Source: Candidatus Fermentibacterota bacterium (lineage in GTDB: Bacteria; Fermentibacterota; Fermentibacteria; Fermentibacterales; Fermentibacteraceae). From it: a stretch of 7,728 nucleotides of DNA. The stretch is from the NCBI GenBank assembly GCA_022703195.1, contig JAKLEF010000090.1:1-7728 (forward strand), read 5' to 3'. The stretch's first letter is position 1. Every line of letters starts with the position of its first letter. Under the pieces are notes generated by a model. It saw nothing but the letters and a program-made list of their open reading frames with translations. It had not been told where the DNA came from and did not search any database. The translations under genes and the position numbers were made by a program. This document shows, in pieces, positions 1-6,280 of the stretch.

Positions 1-680
1 TCCTCAAGGGCGGAGGCGCAGAACGTGAAGACGTTCTCCCCGGGCCGGGACATGAACCTCAGTCCGGAGGCCTCCCTCACTTCGCACAGCCCGGCGATCG
101 CCCCGGCCGTGTCCTCCGTCCTGAGAAGCGCCCTCCACCCCAGCGGGACCCGCGTCGGATACGGCACGAGGTCGCGCTCCTCGAGAGGGACCATGACCGC
201 GGGCGCAGCGCCCTCCTGCGGGATGGACGCCCTGTGGAGGAAGCGGAATGTCTCGACCCGCTCGAAGCCGCAGGATTCAGCGATTGCGATGCTCTCGGAA
301 TTGAGGTAGTAGGTCTCGAACTCCACCCAGTCGACGATGCCTCCGTCCCTCAGGGCCCGGGCCCTCCCGAAGCAGTCCTCGGAGAGGAACCTCCCCAGGC
401 CCCTGCCCCTCATCGAGGGATGCACGCGCAGCCCTTCGAGCCATGCCACCCGCCCGGGCATCACAGTGATCTTGTAGCATCCGAACAGCCTTCCGGCGAT
501 GATGCCGGAATACATGCCGCCCCCGGCTATCCACGAGGCCGCGACGGCCTCGAGGTAGTCGCTCCCGTCCCATGTGCCGCGGGAGATCTCGGCCAGCTCC
601 GGGATGTCCCCCGGGACTGCCGCCCTTATCGAGGGCCGGGGCATGTCATCTTCCGTCAGTTCCGAGGTTCCGTCCGGCAT
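1..680 (-). CDS. GNAT-family N-acetyltransferase, 3' end cut by window edge
   Basis: The minus strand is open from the ATG at 680 to the left edge, giving 226 codons with no stop, so the C terminus is missing. Residues about 15-150 form a GNAT domain that would transfer an acetyl group from acetyl-CoA to an unknown amine. Seen: a typical opening strand (SIRAAVPGDIPELAEIS, 17-33), the acetyl-CoA pyrophosphate loop RGRGLG at 91-96 after LRVHPSM, and the late NSESIAIAESCGF segment at 127-139. Residues beyond about 155 form a further region that I cannot assign, so this is longer than a minimal GNAT. The start is uncertain. ATG 680 follows a weak GGGGA. ATG 644 follows GGAAG at 5 nt and gives the more usual N terminus MPRPSIRAA. 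The gene diverges from the cNMP-binding pair and shares its upstream DNA. The fold is secure; the substrate is unknown. Confidence 0.87.
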   Translation of the reverse strand, partial: MPDGTSELTEDDMPRPSIRAAVPGDIPELAEISRGTWDGSDYLEAVAASWIAGGGMYSGIIAGRLFGCYKITVMPGRVAWLEGLRVHPSMRGRGLGRFLSEDCFGRARALRDGGIVDWVEFETYYLNSESIAIAESCGFERVETFRFLHRASIPQEGAAPAVMVPLEERDLVPYPTRVPLGWRALLRTEDTAGAIAGLCEVREASGLRFMSRPGENVFTFCASALE

Positions 681-745
681 ATTCTTTCCCCATAATCGGA
701 ATGTTTTCGGAGACGGCCCACCCGTGTCCTCCGGAGGGAAGGAAT
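668..745 (+). promoter_or_regulatory. Divergent intergenic region with weak candidate promoter
   Basis: This short region separates the acetyltransferase from the first cNMP-binding gene. CATAAT at 691-696 matches five of six bases of a sigma-70 -10 box. The hexamer 17 bp upstream (TTCCGT, 668-673) is a poor -35 box, so the promoter is only a suggestion. The Shine-Dalgarno sequence GGAGG at 733-737 lies 8 nt before the ATG at 746 and supports that start. I see no clear palindromic operator. Confidence 0.25.
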
Positions 746-1276
746 ATGAACACACAGGAGATGTTTGGGGACTTCCACCCGCTCGAGAGCAGTTCCTTCC
801 AGTCGTTCTGCGAACTGGTCAAGGTGGGCGACGGCGGCACCCTGGTCACCCAGGGCGAGCAGTCGACGGACTTCTTCGTTCTGCTCAGGGGCTGTCTGAA
901 GGTGACGGACCAGCGCACGGGCGAGGATTTCGTGCTCGCCCAGCTCTGCGAGGGAGACGTGTTCGGCGAGATGTCGTTCCTCGACGGGAGCCCCAGGTCG
1001 GCCACGGTCATCTCGGAAGGCGAATCAGAGATACTCCGCATGAGCCGCCAGAGCTTCGCCCTCCTCCAGTCCGTCAACCCGTATCTCGGGCTCCTCATCC
1101 TGGTCTTCCTGGGGCGCATGATGTCAGGCAGGCTCAGGAGCGTGGACGAGAAGATGGCGGGGATGGCCAGGGAGCGCGACAACAGAGAGCTCTCCGAGCT
1201 CCGCAGGCTCATCTCCGGCATCCGGAGCTCCGTGCGGTCGCAGGTGGGCGATTCCGGAGAATCGGATCTCCTCTAG
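746..1276 (+). CDS. Stand-alone cyclic-nucleotide-binding domain protein (first of tandem pair)
   Basis: This is a 176-residue CRP/PKA-type cyclic-nucleotide-binding protein with no helix-turn-helix. The beta-roll spans about residues 10-105. The phosphate-binding cassette is FGEMSFLDGSPRSATV (73-88). It keeps the Glu (E75) and Arg (R84) that contact ribose and cyclic phosphate in the family, spaced nine residues apart as in PKA regulatory domains, so ligand binding is plausible. A hydrophobic helix starting NPYLGLLILVF (111-121) corresponds to the CRP C-helix. It is followed by a charged, probably helical tail (about 130-165) ending in SGESDLL. CRP itself is about 210 residues and ends in a DNA-binding domain that is absent here, so the protein probably acts through a partner or as a dimeric sensor (inference). 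The strong Shine-Dalgarno sequence sets the start at 746; an in-frame ATG at 701 lacks one. A paralogue follows 15 bp downstream. Confidence 0.88.
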   Translation: MNTQEMFGDFHPLESSSFQSFCELVKVGDGGTLVTQGEQSTDFFVLLRGCLKVTDQRTGEDFVLAQLCEGDVFGEMSFLDGSPRSATVISEGESEILRMSRQSFALLQSVNPYLGLLILVFLGRMMSGRLRSVDEKMAGMARERDNRELSELRRLISGIRSSVRSQVGDSGESDLL

Positions 1277-1291
1277 AACCGGGGGGTGCCA

Positions 1292-1831
1292 ATGTCCGGC
1301 GTGAAGAGGGTTTTCCCGCAGCTCAGCGCCTCCGAGGAGGCAGAGATCCTGTCCGAATGCACCAGGATGGAGGCAGGGGCGGGCACTGCCGTGCTGCGCA
1401 AGGGCGAGGGCGGAGGAGACCTGTACATCGTCGAATCCGGGGTGTTCAAGGTCTACGAGGAAACCGCCGGCGAGGACTTCGTGCTCGCCCTCCTGAACAG
1501 GGGCGACGTGTTCGGAGAGCTGTCCTTCCTGGACGGGTCTCCCAGGTCGGCCTGCGTGAGATGCCAGAACGACGGGAGTCTCCTGAGGTTCGGAAGGCCC
1601 GACTTCCCGAAGCTTCTTCTGAAGAATCCCTACACGGCCTCCAGGCTCCTCTTCAGCCTGGCCTCGATCGTGTCGGCGCGGCTGAGGAAGGCGGACGAGG
1701 CCCTCGCAGTCCTTGCCTTCGACGAACCGGACGCGTCGTCCGACGAGATGCACAGGCTCGCAGCCGAGATGCACCGGGCCGTCCACATGGAGCTGTCCCC
1801 GGGTTCGAGCGAATCGGCGCTGGAGTTCTGA
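1292..1831 (+). CDS. Stand-alone cyclic-nucleotide-binding domain protein (second of tandem pair)
   Basis: This 179-residue paralogue of the preceding gene has the same architecture: a beta-roll (about 5-105), cassette FGELSFLDGSPRSACV (74-89) with E76 and R85 retained, a C-helix beginning NPYTASRLLFSLASIV (112-127), and a polar tail without a DNA-binding domain. The two proteins share GEDFVLA and GDVFGE-SFLDGSPRSA almost exactly but differ in the N-terminal half and tail, so this is an old tandem duplication with a conserved ligand pocket. ATG 1292 is preferred over the in-frame GTG 1286 because a GGGGGG run at 1281-1286 sits at a workable distance from the ATG. The 15 bp gap to the first gene implies one transcript. 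Heterodimerisation of the pair is an inference. The stop codon TGA overlaps the first copy of the downstream direct repeat. Confidence 0.88.
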   Translation: MSGVKRVFPQLSASEEAEILSECTRMEAGAGTAVLRKGEGGGDLYIVESGVFKVYEETAGEDFVLALLNRGDVFGELSFLDGSPRSACVRCQNDGSLLRFGRPDFPKLLLKNPYTASRLLFSLASIVSARLRKADEALAVLAFDEPDASSDEMHRLAAEMHRAVHMELSPGSSESALEF

Positions 1832-1972
1832 CCCCGGACGGCCGCCGGCTTAATCAGTCCGGCTGGACGATGGAGGATGCCCTCGTGTAGCGCGGATCAG
1901 CCCCGGGTAACGACCCCGGATGGCCGCCGGCTTAATCAGTCCGGCTGGATGAGGGAGGCGAGCTTCGTGAAG
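1830..1972. repeat. Direct repeat duplicating the rdgB 3' end and its downstream DNA
   Basis: Copy 1 (1830-1890) and copy 2 (1912-1972) lie 82 bp apart in the same orientation. The first 38 bases differ at one position (C1839 against T1921). Across 61 bases I count about 52 matches by eye. Copy 2 contains the last codons of rdgB and its stop; copy 1 carries a matching tail and stop on the minus strand. Each copy contains CCGGA(C/T) paired with GTCCGG (1834-1839 with 1857-1862 in copy 1) and the alternative pair GCCGG/CCGGC, so each can form a short GC hairpin between the convergent genes. No T-run follows, so they are not canonical intrinsic terminators. Confidence 0.8.
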
Positions 1973-2523
1973 GCCCTCGCCCTGTGGCTCGCGGCGTTCT
2001 TCTCGCAGGCGGGGCACTCCGCATAGGTACAGCCCAGCGAAGGCACGAAGAACACCGGATCGTAGCCGAAGCCCCCTTCGCCTGCGGGTGTTTCGAGGAT
2101 GATGCCCTCCACCTCGCCTGTCGCCGTCACCACGCCGCCTTCAGGGCTGGCGAACGCCGCCGCGGTCCTGAAGAAGGCCTGCCGCGACGCGCCCTCCTCC
2201 CACTTGAGCACGCGCAGGAGCTTGGCTACGTTGTCGGCATAGCCCGCGGAGGAGCCTGCGTACCTTGCCGAGTACACGCCGGGGGCGCCCCCGAGAGCCG
2301 ACACGAACAGCCCCGTATCGTCGGCGACGCATGGCATGGAGGTCGCACGGGCCGCGGCGATCGCCTTGATCGCGGCGTTCTCCTCGATCGTGCAGCCCGT
2401 CTCCTCGCAGTCCCAGCCGGGCATGAGGAGGGTCACGGGCACGACCTCTCGAGCCGGGCCCTCGAGGATGGCCCTCACTTCGGCCAGCTTGTCGGGATTC
2501 CCCGAGGCAAGGACGAGTCTCAC
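1936..2523 (-). CDS. rdgB: RdgB/HAM1-family non-canonical purine NTP pyrophosphatase
   Basis: This enzyme hydrolyses dITP, ITP and XTP to monophosphate and pyrophosphate, keeping deaminated purines out of DNA and RNA (family knowledge). From the GTG at 2523 it is 195 residues, close to the family norm of about 195-200. Seen: the triphosphate-binding SGNPDK (7-12), the metal/catalytic acidic pair in ADDTGL (D68, D69), GGAPGVYSARYAG (78-90), GFGYDPVFF (151-159), and KNAASHRARA near the C terminus, all family hallmarks. The segment before KNAASHR contains CPAC (170-173) where relatives usually have acidic or proline residues, and C39 and C44 flank another conserved loop. The GTG start lies 7 nt after the rph stop, with GGGGGAG at 2540-2534 upstream, so translation is probably coupled. 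It is the last gene of the operon. Its 3' end is duplicated just downstream. Confidence 0.95.
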   Translation of the reverse strand: MRLVLASGNPDKLAEVRAILEGPAREVVPVTLLMPGWDCEETGCTIEENAAIKAIAAARATSMPCVADDTGLFVSALGGAPGVYSARYAGSSAGYADNVAKLLRVLKWEEGASRQAFFRTAAAFASPEGGVVTATGEVEGIILETPAGEGGFGYDPVFFVPSLGCTYAECPACEKNAASHRARAFTKLASLIQPD

Positions 2524-2530
2524 GGCCCTG

Positions 2531-3265
2531 CTACTCCCCCACCGCCAGCTTCTGGCTCGGGATGACGTAGCCGAGGATGGAGGACGCCGCTGACCGGGCC
2601 ATCTCCTGGACATCGTCGAAGGGTATCGGCCTGTGCTCGGCCGAGGCCTGGAGCTCGACGAGGAGCCCTGACGACATGCAGACCACGTTCATGTCCATCA
2701 TCGCGCCCGAATCCTCTTCGTAGGTCAGGTCGGTGAGGACGCGGTCTCCCACGATCCCTATGCTCAGTGCTCCGACGAAACCGCGCCAGGGATCGGTCTC
2801 GACGTCCCCCCTTTCCAGGAGCCTCTGGATTGCGAGCCTCAGGGCCACGGCGCCGCCCGTGATGGCGGCCACCCTGGTCCCGCCGTCGGCCACGAGCACG
2901 TCGCAATCGATCGTGATCGTCCTGTCGGGCAGCTTCGAGAGATCGAGCGTCTGCCTGAGGCTCCGGCCGATGATCCGCTGGATCTCCTGGCTCCTGCCCT
3001 TGGTGGCTCCGCCCCTGTCGCGCCTGACTCGCCTGTTCCCGCTGCCCGGGAGCATGTCGTACTCGGCCGTCACCCAGCCGCCGCTCTTCGGGGCGATGAA
3101 CGGCGGCACCCTGTTCTCGATGCTGGCCGAGCAGAGGACGCGGGTCTCTCCCCAGGAGATGAGCACGCTCCCCTCGGGGGATGGCTGGAAGCCCGTCTCG
3201 AACGATATCTCCCTGACGTCCGAATCTCCCCTGCCGTCGCTCCTGGTCCTGGCGCCTTCAGGCAT
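2531..3265 (-). CDS. rph: Ribonuclease PH (tRNA 3' end phosphorolytic exoribonuclease)
   Basis: RNase PH trims tRNA precursor 3' ends by phosphorolysis, using phosphate and releasing nucleoside diphosphates; it works as a hexameric ring (family knowledge). The protein is 244 residues, the usual length. Seen: TRSDGR (7-12), GETRVLCSASIE (39-50), WVTAEYDMLPGS (64-75), GRSQEIQRIIGRSLR (90-104), IDCDVLVADGGTRVAAITG (119-137) with the phosphate-site GGTR, and DSGAMMDMNVVC (185-196). All core blocks are intact. The start could be GTG 3268 or the adjacent ATG 3265; GGAGG lies 6 nt before the ATG, which I prefer. It overlaps the 3' end of murI by 8 nt, indicating translational coupling, and rdgB follows after 7 nt. 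The rph-rdgB pairing is widespread in bacteria. Near the C terminus, QASAEHRPIPF replaces the more common QGTAEG-PF wording. Confidence 0.96.
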   Translation of the reverse strand: MPEGARTRSDGRGDSDVREISFETGFQPSPEGSVLISWGETRVLCSASIENRVPPFIAPKSGGWVTAEYDMLPGSGNRRVRRDRGGATKGRSQEIQRIIGRSLRQTLDLSKLPDRTITIDCDVLVADGGTRVAAITGGAVALRLAIQRLLERGDVETDPWRGFVGALSIGIVGDRVLTDLTYEEDSGAMMDMNVVCMSSGLLVELQASAEHRPIPFDDVQEMARSAASSILGYVIPSQKLAVGE

Positions 3266-4073
3266 CACCGACCTCCACCTGGGTTACTAGCGGTATGGAG
3301 CGGCCCAGGAACCTCTGGGCGATCTCCTGGAACTTGAGCGGGATGTCGCTTACATAGAAGGAATGGGAAGGAAGACCCGGAACGCCGGGCCCGCTCAGGA
3401 GACCCGCCTCCCCCAGAGTCCGGCCTACGACGGATGCCGTCGATTCGGCTGAATCCACCAGGGCGACCTCCGGTCCGAGCACGCGGCCCAGGACCGCCTT
3501 GAGGAGCGGGTAATGTGTGCAGCCCAGCACGAGCGTGTCGATCTTCTCGCGCAGAAGGGGGGCCATGTATTCCTCGACCACGAGAGTGGTGATCCTGTGG
3601 TCGAGCCAGCCCTCCTCCACGAGGGGGACGAGGAGGGGACAGGGCTGGGCCACGACGGTCCGGATCCCTCCCGCCTCCCTGAGGGCCTTCTGATAAGCTC
3701 CGCTCGAGATCGTGCCGTTTGTCCCGATCACGCCGACGATGCCGCTCCTGGTCGCCCGGGCTGCGGCCGAGGCCCCGGGTTCGATCACGCCGATGACGGG
3801 TACGCTGCTCCCGCCGCGCAGGGCAGGCATGCTGACGGAAGAGGCGGTGTTGCAGGCGGCGACCAGCAGCTTGACGCCCTTGCGGAGGAGGAATGCGGAA
3901 TCCTCCAGGGAGAAGCGTATGACCGTCTCGGGCGACTTCGATCCGTACGGGACCCGGGCGGTGTCTCCGAAATAGATGACGGACTCGTCCGGGAGCTGCC
4001 TCGTTATCTCGCGGACGACCGTCAGGCCCCCTATGCCCGAATCGAAGACGCCAATCGGAGCGGTGCGATCCAA
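3258..4073 (-). CDS. murI: Glutamate racemase
   Basis: MurI interconverts L- and D-glutamate without a cofactor, supplying D-glutamate for the peptidoglycan stem peptide in the cytoplasm. From TTG 4073 it is 271 residues, typical for the family. Seen: IGVFDSGIGGLTVV (7-20), YFGDTARVPYGSKS (34-47), the first catalytic Cys in ACNTAS (C74), and the second in LGCTHYPLL (C185, followed by H187). The active site is complete. The start is not certain: no good ribosome binding site is present, and an alternative in-frame CTG at 4082 overlaps the stop of the upstream gene. TTG 4073, 5 nt past that stop, is the nearest recognised start before the conserved N terminus. Weak initiation signals suggest coupling to the gene before it. 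The 3' end overlaps rph by 8 nt. The neighbouring peptidoglycan amidase fits a cell-wall role for this part of the operon. Confidence 0.95.
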   Translation of the reverse strand: MDRTAPIGVFDSGIGGLTVVREITRQLPDESVIYFGDTARVPYGSKSPETVIRFSLEDSAFLLRKGVKLLVAACNTASSVSMPALRGGSSVPVIGVIEPGASAAARATRSGIVGVIGTNGTISSGAYQKALREAGGIRTVVAQPCPLLVPLVEEGWLDHRITTLVVEEYMAPLLREKIDTLVLGCTHYPLLKAVLGRVLGPEVALVDSAESTASVVGRTLGEAGLLSGPGVPGLPSHSFYVSDIPLKFQEIAQRFLGRSIPLVTQVEVGDA

Positions 4074-4078
4074 GACCG

Positions 4079-4687
4079 TCAGATGGCGTCGGGGACGCCG
4101 CGCAGCGGGAGGCCGTCGGGGAATCCGTCCATGGTGGCTCCGGAGACCAGCGGGATGAGCCTGGTATAGTTCACGAACCTGCCCTCCACAGTCCGGGCGA
4201 GGCCTGCGGGATCGTAGGTCCCCGGGAGGTCGGTATAAAGGGTGTCGCTCCTCGGGAACACGAACACCCTTTCGAGCTGGGTGTCCTCGAAGCCGGCGCA
4301 GGCAGCCCAGGCCTCGACCAGCAGCATCGTCTCCAGCGGGATGTCCGAAGTGGCAGGGGCTTCGGGGAGCTGGACCATGACGGCGCCGGATCCCGCCGAG
4401 ACGAAGAGCGAGCACGGGGTCGCGGGCCAGGATGTCTGCGGGAGCTCGGCCACCTGCTCTTCGCGGCTCACGGCAGTGCTGTCAGGGAGAGGGACGACGA
4501 GGGAGTCCGGAACGGGGATGTCGCCGGCGAGTGCCTCCTCATCGGCCTGGGCATCGGAGAGTCCGAGCCGGCTGTTCATGATCCTGAGCCCTGCAAAGAG
4601 CAGGAGGGACATGGCCGCGATCACTGCGAGTTCGATCAGGATGCCCCTCAGTAGAGGATCCCTGGTTCTGCCGGGCATTTCGTTCAT
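4079..4687 (-). CDS. Membrane-anchored extracytoplasmic protein of unknown function (possibly GerMN-like)
   Basis: A protein of about 202 residues that I do not recognise with confidence. It begins with a charged stretch, then one hydrophobic segment (about residues 13-36, including LAVIAAMSLLLFAGL) that looks like an uncleaved N-terminal anchor. An acidic, Pro-rich linker (about 40-75) and a compact domain to the C terminus follow, with the domain probably outside the membrane. Lone-standing features are ACAGFEDTQLERVFVFPRSD and, near the end, VSGATMDGFPDGLPLRGVP. Its place between the amidase and murI, in a murI-rph-rdgB cluster, recalls gerM of the Bacillus racE-gerM-rph region, so a GerMN-like sporulation or cell-wall accessory domain is possible, but I see no decisive motif. 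The ATG at 4687 overlaps the amidase stop (ATGA), with GGGGGAG abutting it. A second ATG at 4678 lies 9 nt from that sequence and may be the true start, three residues shorter. Confidence 0.8.
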   Translation of the reverse strand: MNEMPGRTRDPLLRGILIELAVIAAMSLLLFAGLRIMNSRLGLSDAQADEEALAGDIPVPDSLVVPLPDSTAVSREEQVAELPQTSWPATPCSLFVSAGSGAVMVQLPEAPATSDIPLETMLLVEAWAACAGFEDTQLERVFVFPRSDTLYTDLPGTYDPAGLARTVEGRFVNYTRLIPLVSGATMDGFPDGLPLRGVPDAI

Positions 4688-5820
4688 CTCCCCCGTGTGT
4701 TTGCGAATGCTTCGATTCCCGCAACAATAGCCCGCGCGGTCCGGAACCGGAAGTCCAGGTCCCGGAGGAGGCCCTCCTCGCCCGGATTCGAGATGAAGGC
4801 CACCTCGAGGAGCACCGATGGCATCCATGCCCCCCTGAGGACGTAGAAGCCGGCCTGTTTCACCCCTCTGTCCGATCCGGAGGGCCACTCCCCTGACATG
4901 CTCCTCTGCAGGCTCTCTGCCAGGCTGCTGCTCTGGCTGAGATACAGGTTCTGCGCTATGTCGGCCAGCAGGAACGACAGGGCTCCGCCATCGGACTCCG
5001 GCTCCGGGTCGCCGTAAAGCTCGGCCACTCCGTTCTCCATGGCGGCGACCGCCCTCGCGTCATCGGTCCTGGCCAGGCTGAGGAAGTAGGTCTCGAAGCC
5101 TCCCGCCCCGCGATTGGTGCTCGCATTGCAGTGGATGCTCACGAACAGGTCCGCCCTCGCGCGGTTGGCGAACCGGGTCCTCTCTCCCAGGGAGACGTAG
5201 GCATCGGTTTCCCGCGTCATGAGGACTTCGACTCCCGGCATGCCCAGGGCGAGCAGATCCCTGACGAGAAGTGCGATTTCGAGATTCCTGTCCTTCTCTG
5301 CGTCGCCGCTGGGTCCCACAGCCCCGGGGTCCCTGCCTCCATGCCCCGGATCGAGGACGATGCAGTCGAAGTCCGAGAGCCACGGAGCCGGCAGCCCCGA
5401 GGAGAGTGCGGCCAGGGCGAGCGAGTCGGGCGATGCGGCGGGGCCGGCAGGCTCGCCGGGAGGCCCCGCCCATGACAGCGCGGGAAGGTCGAATCCCACC
5501 GCCGATCTGAAGAAGACCACCAGGGTCAGGCTGTCGGCGCTCAGGGCCCAGTCGACGGACTGCACGAGCGGGCTCCCGGCGGCCCTCAGGGTGGTGCCGT
5601 CACTGGACACGGACAGGCTCTCGATCCAGAACGATCCCCGGGGCGGAGCGGGGGGCAGTGCGGACCCGGTGCGCACCAGCACCGTGAAGCCCTCTGCGGC
5701 GAGGGATGGCGACATGGCGGAGTCGCTGACGATCTCTAGAAGCGCACCGTCCGGCCTGGGAACGACTCTGACGCCGGGCGCCTGGACAAGCGCCAGGATC
5801 GCCAGGAGGAGGTCAGTCAC
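4684..5820 (-). CDS. N-acetylmuramoyl-L-alanine amidase (Amidase_3 / AmiC type)
   Basis: A zinc amidase that cuts the bond between N-acetylmuramic acid and L-alanine in peptidoglycan, acting outside the cytoplasmic membrane. It has 378 residues. Residues 3-16 are hydrophobic (LLLAILALVQAPG) and resemble a short export signal, though without the usual positive charges. Residues about 17-110 are beta-rich and may be an AMIN-like targeting domain (weak). An Ala/Pro/Ser linker (about 111-148) precedes the catalytic domain. Catalytic-domain motifs: IVLDPGHGGRDPGA with ligand H160, EKDRNLEIA with E175, FVSIHCNAS with H230, and SVLLEVAFISN with catalytic E339. All expected zinc ligands and the general base are present. 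The GTG at 5820 is the only start after an in-frame TGA at 5832-5830, with AAGG 6 nt before it. It overlaps the smpB stop by 8 nt and the next gene by 4 nt. Role could be cell separation or wall recycling. Confidence 0.94.
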   Translation of the reverse strand: MTDLLLAILALVQAPGVRVVPRPDGALLEIVSDSAMSPSLAAEGFTVLVRTGSALPPAPPRGSFWIESLSVSSDGTTLRAAGSPLVQSVDWALSADSLTLVVFFRSAVGFDLPALSWAGPPGEPAGPAASPDSLALAALSSGLPAPWLSDFDCIVLDPGHGGRDPGAVGPSGDAEKDRNLEIALLVRDLLALGMPGVEVLMTRETDAYVSLGERTRFANRARADLFVSIHCNASTNRGAGGFETYFLSLARTDDARAVAAMENGVAELYGDPEPESDGGALSFLLADIAQNLYLSQSSSLAESLQRSMSGEWPSGSDRGVKQAGFYVLRGAWMPSVLLEVAFISNPGEEGLLRDLDFRFRTARAIVAGIEAFANTRGR

Positions 5821-6265
5821 GCCTGACCTTCATGGCGGCCTCGATCCTCCGGCGGTCGTCGCGCCTGGCTATCTCCTCCCGCCTGTCGTGCTCCCTGCGG
5901 CCCCTGCAGACACCCAGGAGCATCTTCACGATACCGTTGCTGTAGTGGAGATCGAGCGGAACGAGGGTCAGACCCTTCTCCTCTATCCTGCGCCTCAGCT
6001 TGTCGAGCTCCCTCCTGTGCGCGAGGAGCTTCCGCCTCCGGTTCGGGGGATGGTTCTCCCGGGCCTGGTCGTATTCGGGCACGTGCATGCCCGTGACCCA
6101 CAGCTGGCCCCTGTCGTCGAAGGAGGCATAGGAGCCGGCCAGGCCGGAACCGCCCTCCCTGACGGACCTTGCCTCCGTTCCCCTGAGAACGAGCCCGACC
6201 TCGACAGTGTCGAGGATCTCGTAATCGTAGAACGCTCTCCTGTTGCGGGTGATCGAATCCTTCAG
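5813..6265 (-). CDS. smpB: SsrA-binding protein SmpB, apparent CTG start
   Basis: SmpB binds tmRNA and delivers it to stalled ribosomes in trans-translation. Read from CTG 6265 it is 150 residues, near the family length of about 150-160. Seen: NRRAFYDYEI (8-17), VGLVLRGTEARSVREG (23-38), GSYASF (44-49), the RRRKLLAHRRELDKL region, LVPLDLHYSNGIVKMLLGVCRGRREHD, and the basic tail ARRDDRRRIEAAMK that enters the mRNA channel in known SmpB. No ATG, GTG or TTG lies in frame before M60, inside the conserved fold. GGAGG (6275-6271) sits 5 nt before the CTG, which supports CTG initiation. Alternatively, ATG 6281 with a one-base shift in the CCCC run would give a normal N terminus (MTGGSLKDSITRNRR). 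This is the first gene of the operon. Its start lies 15 nt from the -35 box of the divergent tRNA promoter. The tmRNA gene is not in the window. Confidence 0.93.
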   Translation of the reverse strand: MKDSITRNRRAFYDYEILDTVEVGLVLRGTEARSVREGGSGLAGSYASFDDRGQLWVTGMHVPEYDQARENHPPNRRRKLLAHRRELDKLRRRIEEKGLTLVPLDLHYSNGIVKMLLGVCRGRREHDRREEIARRDDRRRIEAAMKVRRD

Positions 6266-6270
6266 GGGAT

Positions 6271-6275
6271 CCTCC
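6271..6275 (-). promoter_or_regulatory. Shine-Dalgarno GGAGG that decides the smpB start
   Basis: On the minus strand GGAGG is followed by ATCCC and then CTG (6265-6263). A 5 nt spacing to a non-AUG codon argues for CTG initiation. The upstream ATG at 6281 precedes this sequence and has no comparable site of its own. Confidence 0.6.
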
Positions 6276-6280
6276 GGTCA

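Noticed and set aside
277..573. Minus-strand 98-codon open frame in the left region
   Set aside because: It is a shifted frame of the acetyltransferase, whose real frame lacks a stop in the window and contains the RGRGLG motif.
574..1890. Long plus-strand open frame of 438 codons spanning both cNMP-binding genes
   Set aside because: It is the shifted frame of the two real genes, Arg/Gly/Pro-rich with no family motifs, while the overlapping frames carry intact cyclic-nucleotide cassettes.
1834..1944. Intrinsic terminators in the two hairpins between the convergent genes
   Set aside because: The hairpins are short and neither is followed by a T-run on either strand, so rho-independent termination is not supported.
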